From Microthrixaceae bacterium (GTDB lineage: Bacteria; Actinomycetota; Acidimicrobiia; Acidimicrobiales; Microtrichaceae): a stretch of DNA of 51,023 nucleotides. The stretch lies in assembly GCA_019694615.1 (NCBI GenBank), contig JAIBBP010000112.1, positions 1-51,023 of the forward strand, given 5' to 3'. Within the stretch, counting starts at the first letter, position 1. Every line of letters begins with the position of its first letter. Below, one piece after another: positions 48,611 to 51,023 of the stretch. The notes under the pieces were generated by a model. That model had not been told where the DNA came from. It made no database searches and saw nothing but the letters and a program-made list of their open reading frames with translations. A program made the position numbers and the translations under genes.

Positions 48611-50419
48611 ATGCGGCGACATGCGGTAGTCCTGTCCGCCCTTGGCACGGTGGCTGTGGCAGCGTTGATCGGGGCCGGTTGCTCGGCACCTGGCGGGGGG
48701 ACTCCGACCACCACGACGGTGCCGACCGGTCCTCGCGCAGAGGTCGAGCCCAACGGGGATGTCTCGTCGGCGACGCTGATCGCCACCGACCTGTCCGGTG
48801 TGAGCGGAACCGGGGTGGTCGCCAGCGACACCGATGCCGACACGTTTGCGTTCGACCTCGGGTCGTGGCGAGGGGTCGAGGCCGTGGTGAGCGGCCGGGA
48901 CGACGGCGTCTGCGACCCGGCGACTCCGGCGCCAGACGTCCAGCTGCTCGACAACGATCAGCGGGTGATCGGCTACAAGACCTCCGGTCCCGACGGCTGT
49001 TCGCGGATCAGCCCGCTGTCCGAGTCGGCTGCCGGCGCGTTCCCAGTCGGACGGCAGTACGTGCGGGTCCTGCCGCCGGTCGCGGGCGATCCCGCCGGGG
49101 CCGGGGTCCGTGGGGCGGAGGTCGCCGGCTTGACCGGCGGCGGTGCGTACTCGCTGTCGATCAGCACGCTGGACCCCGTCGACGAGGCCGAGCCGAACGA
49201 TTCGCTGTCCCAGGCGACACCGTTCCCGGTCGATCCCCAGCGGTTCAGCCACCAGATCGACGGCCAGATCGACGACTTCACAGAGTCGCCCCCTAGCGCC
49301 CCGGACTACTACGCGCTCGACCTGCCCGACCTGGTCGTCGCCGATGCATCGGTGTACGCCCCGGAGTTCGACGCCGGCTGCAACAGCACCGCCGAGGGGA
49401 ACTGGATGTCGCTGCAGCTGCTCGACGCCGCCGGGAACATCGTGAGCAGCTCCAGCGACGGCAGCGGCTGCCCGTCGCTGTTCTGGCCGATGTACCAGCC
49501 TGCGGGCCGCTACTACCTGCGGGTCGACGGTTCGTCGACCGGCCGGCGGTACCGCATCGAGCTCCGCGTTGCGTCCGAGTCCAGCGGAACCGAGACCGAA
49601 CCCAACGACACCGCCACCACCGCGACCCCGGTCATCACCTCCGGCTGGCTCGACAGCGCCCGCCTCTCACAGACCGCGACACGAAGCGGCCTGCTCAGCG
49701 CTGGTGACGTCGACGAGTACCGGATCCAGCTGTCGAGCGCGAGTCTCCTCTGGGCCGGCTTCGCCGAATGCGACCCGCCGGGCAGCACCCTCACCCTCTT
49801 CGACCACACCGGCTCGCCGGTGCCGGCTGTTGCGAGCGGCACCGGCTGCCCCGGAGGCGTCCAGAGCGCCGACCCGGTCCCCGCCGGCAGCTACATCGTG
49901 CGAGTCGCTGGCGGCGAAGGCCCGTACACCGTCCGGATCGGCTACCCCGTGTTCGACTCGGTGATCGACTCGGCGACGGCCACCCAGGCCGACCTGGCGT
50001 TCCGCATCCACCGCGACATGTCGCTGTCCTCCATCGGCGCCTCCGTGCTGTTCAGGAATCGCGAGCCCCACCAGCTAGCCATCACGTCCCGAGGAGCGCC
50101 CTGCGCCGGCGCCGATTACTCACTGGCGGCACTGGTGAAGCCGGTCTCCAACCTCGACTTCCAGCAGTGGAACCCGGCGATCTGTCATGACAGCACCGTG
50201 CCGAGCGACTCCCTCGCCGCGGGCGACTACATCGTCGACCTCATCTCCGCGCCGATCACCACAGCCCCACACTGGTTCGATCTCGTCCCGGTCCGCCTGG
50301 TCGTCGGCAACGGCATGGTCACGACTACGACCAGCACGACCACCACCACCTCGACGAGCGTGTCCAACACGACGACGACTATGGCTCCGTGGCAGACCAC
50401 AACGACGACGACCCCCTAG
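48611..50419 (+). CDS. Lipoprotein with repeated pre-peptidase C-terminal (PPC)-like domains
   Basis: A 602-residue protein, ATG at 48611 after GAAGGGGAGGGAA. The signal ends in lipobox LIGAGC with Cys near residue 24, then a Pro/Thr linker. Three beta-sandwich units each open with an E-PN-D element (EVEPNGDVSSAT near 43, EAEPNDSLSQAT near 192, ETEPNDTATTAT near 330), the start motif of PPC domains. They contain DxDxF/Y and Y(Y/I)(L/V)RV strands. The C-terminus is a Thr/Ser-rich tail of about 35 residues. PPC domains usually accompany secreted peptidases; here no catalytic domain is present, so a binding or surface role is likely. It lies at the right end of element B. Confidence 0.8.
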   Translation: MRRHAVVLSALGTVAVAALIGAGCSAPGGGTPTTTTVPTGPRAEVEPNGDVSSATLIATDLSGVSGTGVVASDTDADTFAFDLGSWRGVEAVVSGRDDGVCDPATPAPDVQLLDNDQRVIGYKTSGPDGCSRISPLSESAAGAFPVGRQYVRVLPPVAGDPAGAGVRGAEVAGLTGGGAYSLSISTLDPVDEAEPNDSLSQATPFPVDPQRFSHQIDGQIDDFTESPPSAPDYYALDLPDLVVADASVYAPEFDAGCNSTAEGNWMSLQLLDAAGNIVSSSSDGSGCPSLFWPMYQPAGRYYLRVDGSSTGRRYRIELRVASESSGTETEPNDTATTATPVITSGWLDSARLSQTATRSGLLSAGDVDEYRIQLSSASLLWAGFAECDPPGSTLTLFDHTGSPVPAVASGTGCPGGVQSADPVPAGSYIVRVAGGEGPYTVRIGYPVFDSVIDSATATQADLAFRIHRDMSLSSIGASVLFRNREPHQLAITSRGAPCAGADYSLAALVKPVSNLDFQQWNPAICHDSTVPSDSLAAGDYIVDLISAPITTAPHWFDLVPVRLVVGNGMVTTTTSTTTTTSTSVSNTTTTMAPWQTTTTTTP

Positions 50420-50567
50420 ACCGCGTCCGTCACAGCTGACTGAACGGCCACGCTTGCAGGCAGACGCGCGGCAGGCCGAACGAACCGGAGTTGCGGGTAT
50501 CCAGCCAACGAATCGGTGCCCGTGCCGGCAAGGGGGTCCGTCAGGTTTCCGGTGTAACTGGCGGTCA

Positions 50568-50600
50568 GACGCTGCGCCAGCCCGGGCCTGGCGCAGCGTC
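50568..50600 (+). terminator. Strong hairpin after the PPC lipoprotein
   Basis: GACGCTGCGCCAG (50568-50580) and CTGGCGCAGCGTC (50588-50600) pair perfectly, 13 bp, around CCCGGGC. It lies about 150 bases after the stop. No T-run follows, so it may be a terminator, an mRNA stabiliser or a palindromic repeat. Confidence 0.55.
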
Positions 50601-50658
50601 CGAGAAACGGTCCCGATACCTCCGACAAGCCCCAGGACCGGGCGGGTTGCACGCGCAA

Positions 50659-50680
50659 GAGCCCCGGAACTCCGGGGCTC
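50659..50680 (+). terminator. Intrinsic terminator-like hairpin before att site 3
   Basis: GAGCCCCGG (50659-50667) pairs with CCGGGGCTC (50672-50680) around AACT. It lies 22 bases before att site 3, as the integrase terminator does before att site 2. Confidence 0.6.
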
Positions 50681-50702
50681 TCAGGCGACTGTCGGATTGC
50701 GA

Positions 50703-50747
50703 TGGTGGCGGGGGCAGGATTTGAACCTGCGACCTTCGGGTTATGAG
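50703..50747 (-). repeat. att site 3: tRNA-Met(CAU) 3' half copy
   Basis: Identical over 45 bases to att site 2, again tRNA positions 32-76 on the minus strand. The bases to its right do not supply a tRNA 5' half, so this is still an internal junction and another element must begin here. The complete tRNA-Met gene is expected further right, outside the window. Confidence 0.92.
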
Positions 50748-51023
50748 CGATCAGATCAGCATCTCAACCCGTACCAATGCGTACCAGATAGTGCCCTTGA
50801 GCAGGTCTTTCACGGCTCATGATCCTCCGGCCGTGCCAATGCGTATACCCCTGTACCGCACCGCACAGTAGAAGGAACAGTAGAAACGTGAGGCCGTCCT
50901 GGACGGGCCGGCGACGAGGTCGACAAGAACCGTGAAGGCTGTTGCCGGAGGCGTCCGTGACGCCGACGGCTCGACGACTTCGGCCGATCGTCGGGTTCCA
51001 CCCGGCGGCGTTCCGCCCAGCGA
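50748..51023. other. Left end of a further element (C), no gene seen
   Basis: This 276-base edge contains short repeats but no supported gene. Nothing in it resembles the right flanks of att sites 1 and 2 at the sequence level, so it belongs to a different element family. Confidence 0.45.
50774..50885. repeat. Direct repeats beside att site 3, presumed arm sites of element C
   Basis: CCAATGCGTA occurs at 50774-50783 and 50836-50845. ACAGTAGAA occurs at 50865-50873 and 50877-50885, a 12-bp period starting 118 bases from the core. The period and distance match the paired repeats beside att sites 1 and 2 although the sequence is different, as expected for arm sites of a different integrase. Confidence 0.5.

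Noticed and set aside
38038..50747. The three tRNA-Met repeats as real tRNA genes
   Set aside because: The D arm, 5' acceptor strand and 5' anticodon strand cannot be formed from the adjoining sequence at any copy.

Overview
The window is high-GC DNA from an actinobacterium, and an acidimicrobial lineage (Acidimicrobiia) is my best guess. The signs are mycothiol-type isomerase family proteins, an F420/deazaflavin oxidoreductase, Thr-rich lipoproteins, a surface protein with an LPXTG-like tail, frequent GTG starts and strong GGAGG sites. The taxonomy is inference; no rRNA or intact tRNA gene is present.

Layout. 0-4.8 kb: the 3' end of a methylenetetrahydrofolate reductase-like gene, a mycothiol-family enzyme, and an arsenic locus. 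In the arsenic locus, arsR, a 40-codon ORF, an aquaporin and arsC run on the minus strand, opposite an ArsI/CadI-type dioxygenase gene; the two share a promoter with two matching operators. A SnoaL-like protein and a lipoprotein follow. 4.9-12 kb: a GH20 hexosaminidase, then a run of broken genes: a frameshifted aldo/keto reductase, an aldo/keto reductase and an SDR both cut at one junction, a deazaflavin oxidoreductase with an in-frame TAG, a trypsin-like fragment with an in-frame TAA, and an unidentified fragment. 12-26 kb: a coupled pair encoding a 2351-residue VWD lipoprotein and a cell-wall-anchored beta-helix protein, beside a divergent SARP/AfsR-type regulator.

26-37 kb: a minus-strand operon joined by 4-bp overlaps that looks like a phage-defence system. 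It encodes a McrB-like AAA+ ATPase with a long helical N-terminus, a DUF2357-type PD-(D/E)XK nuclease, a decayed DrmC-like PLD protein, a SNF2 helicase resembling DrmD, and a UvrD/HelD-like SF1 helicase. No DUF1998 protein or methylase is present, so it is not classical DISARM.

37-51 kb: a tandem array of integrative elements in a tRNA-Met(CAU) gene. Three direct repeats (38038, 44567, 50703) match tRNA positions 32-76, and none has the 5' half of the tRNA. Element A (38.0-44.6 kb) carries a tyrosine integrase, a two-gene module of unknown function, a MerR/cupin pair, a PadR/mycothiol-enzyme pair, and a second PadR with a nonsense-interrupted HAAS membrane protein. Element B (44.6-50.7 kb) carries a damaged copy of the same two-gene module, a His-tailed EamA transporter, a RelE/Xre toxin-antitoxin pair, a possible integrase remnant and a pre-peptidase-domain lipoprotein. 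Next to each repeat is a pair of 12-bp-spaced direct repeats that look like integrase arm sites. In both copies of the two-gene module the stop codon comes from the tRNA anticodon loop.

Many accessory genes carry frameshifts or nonsense codons. Indels could be sequencing error, but the nonsense changes and shared breakpoints point to real decay.
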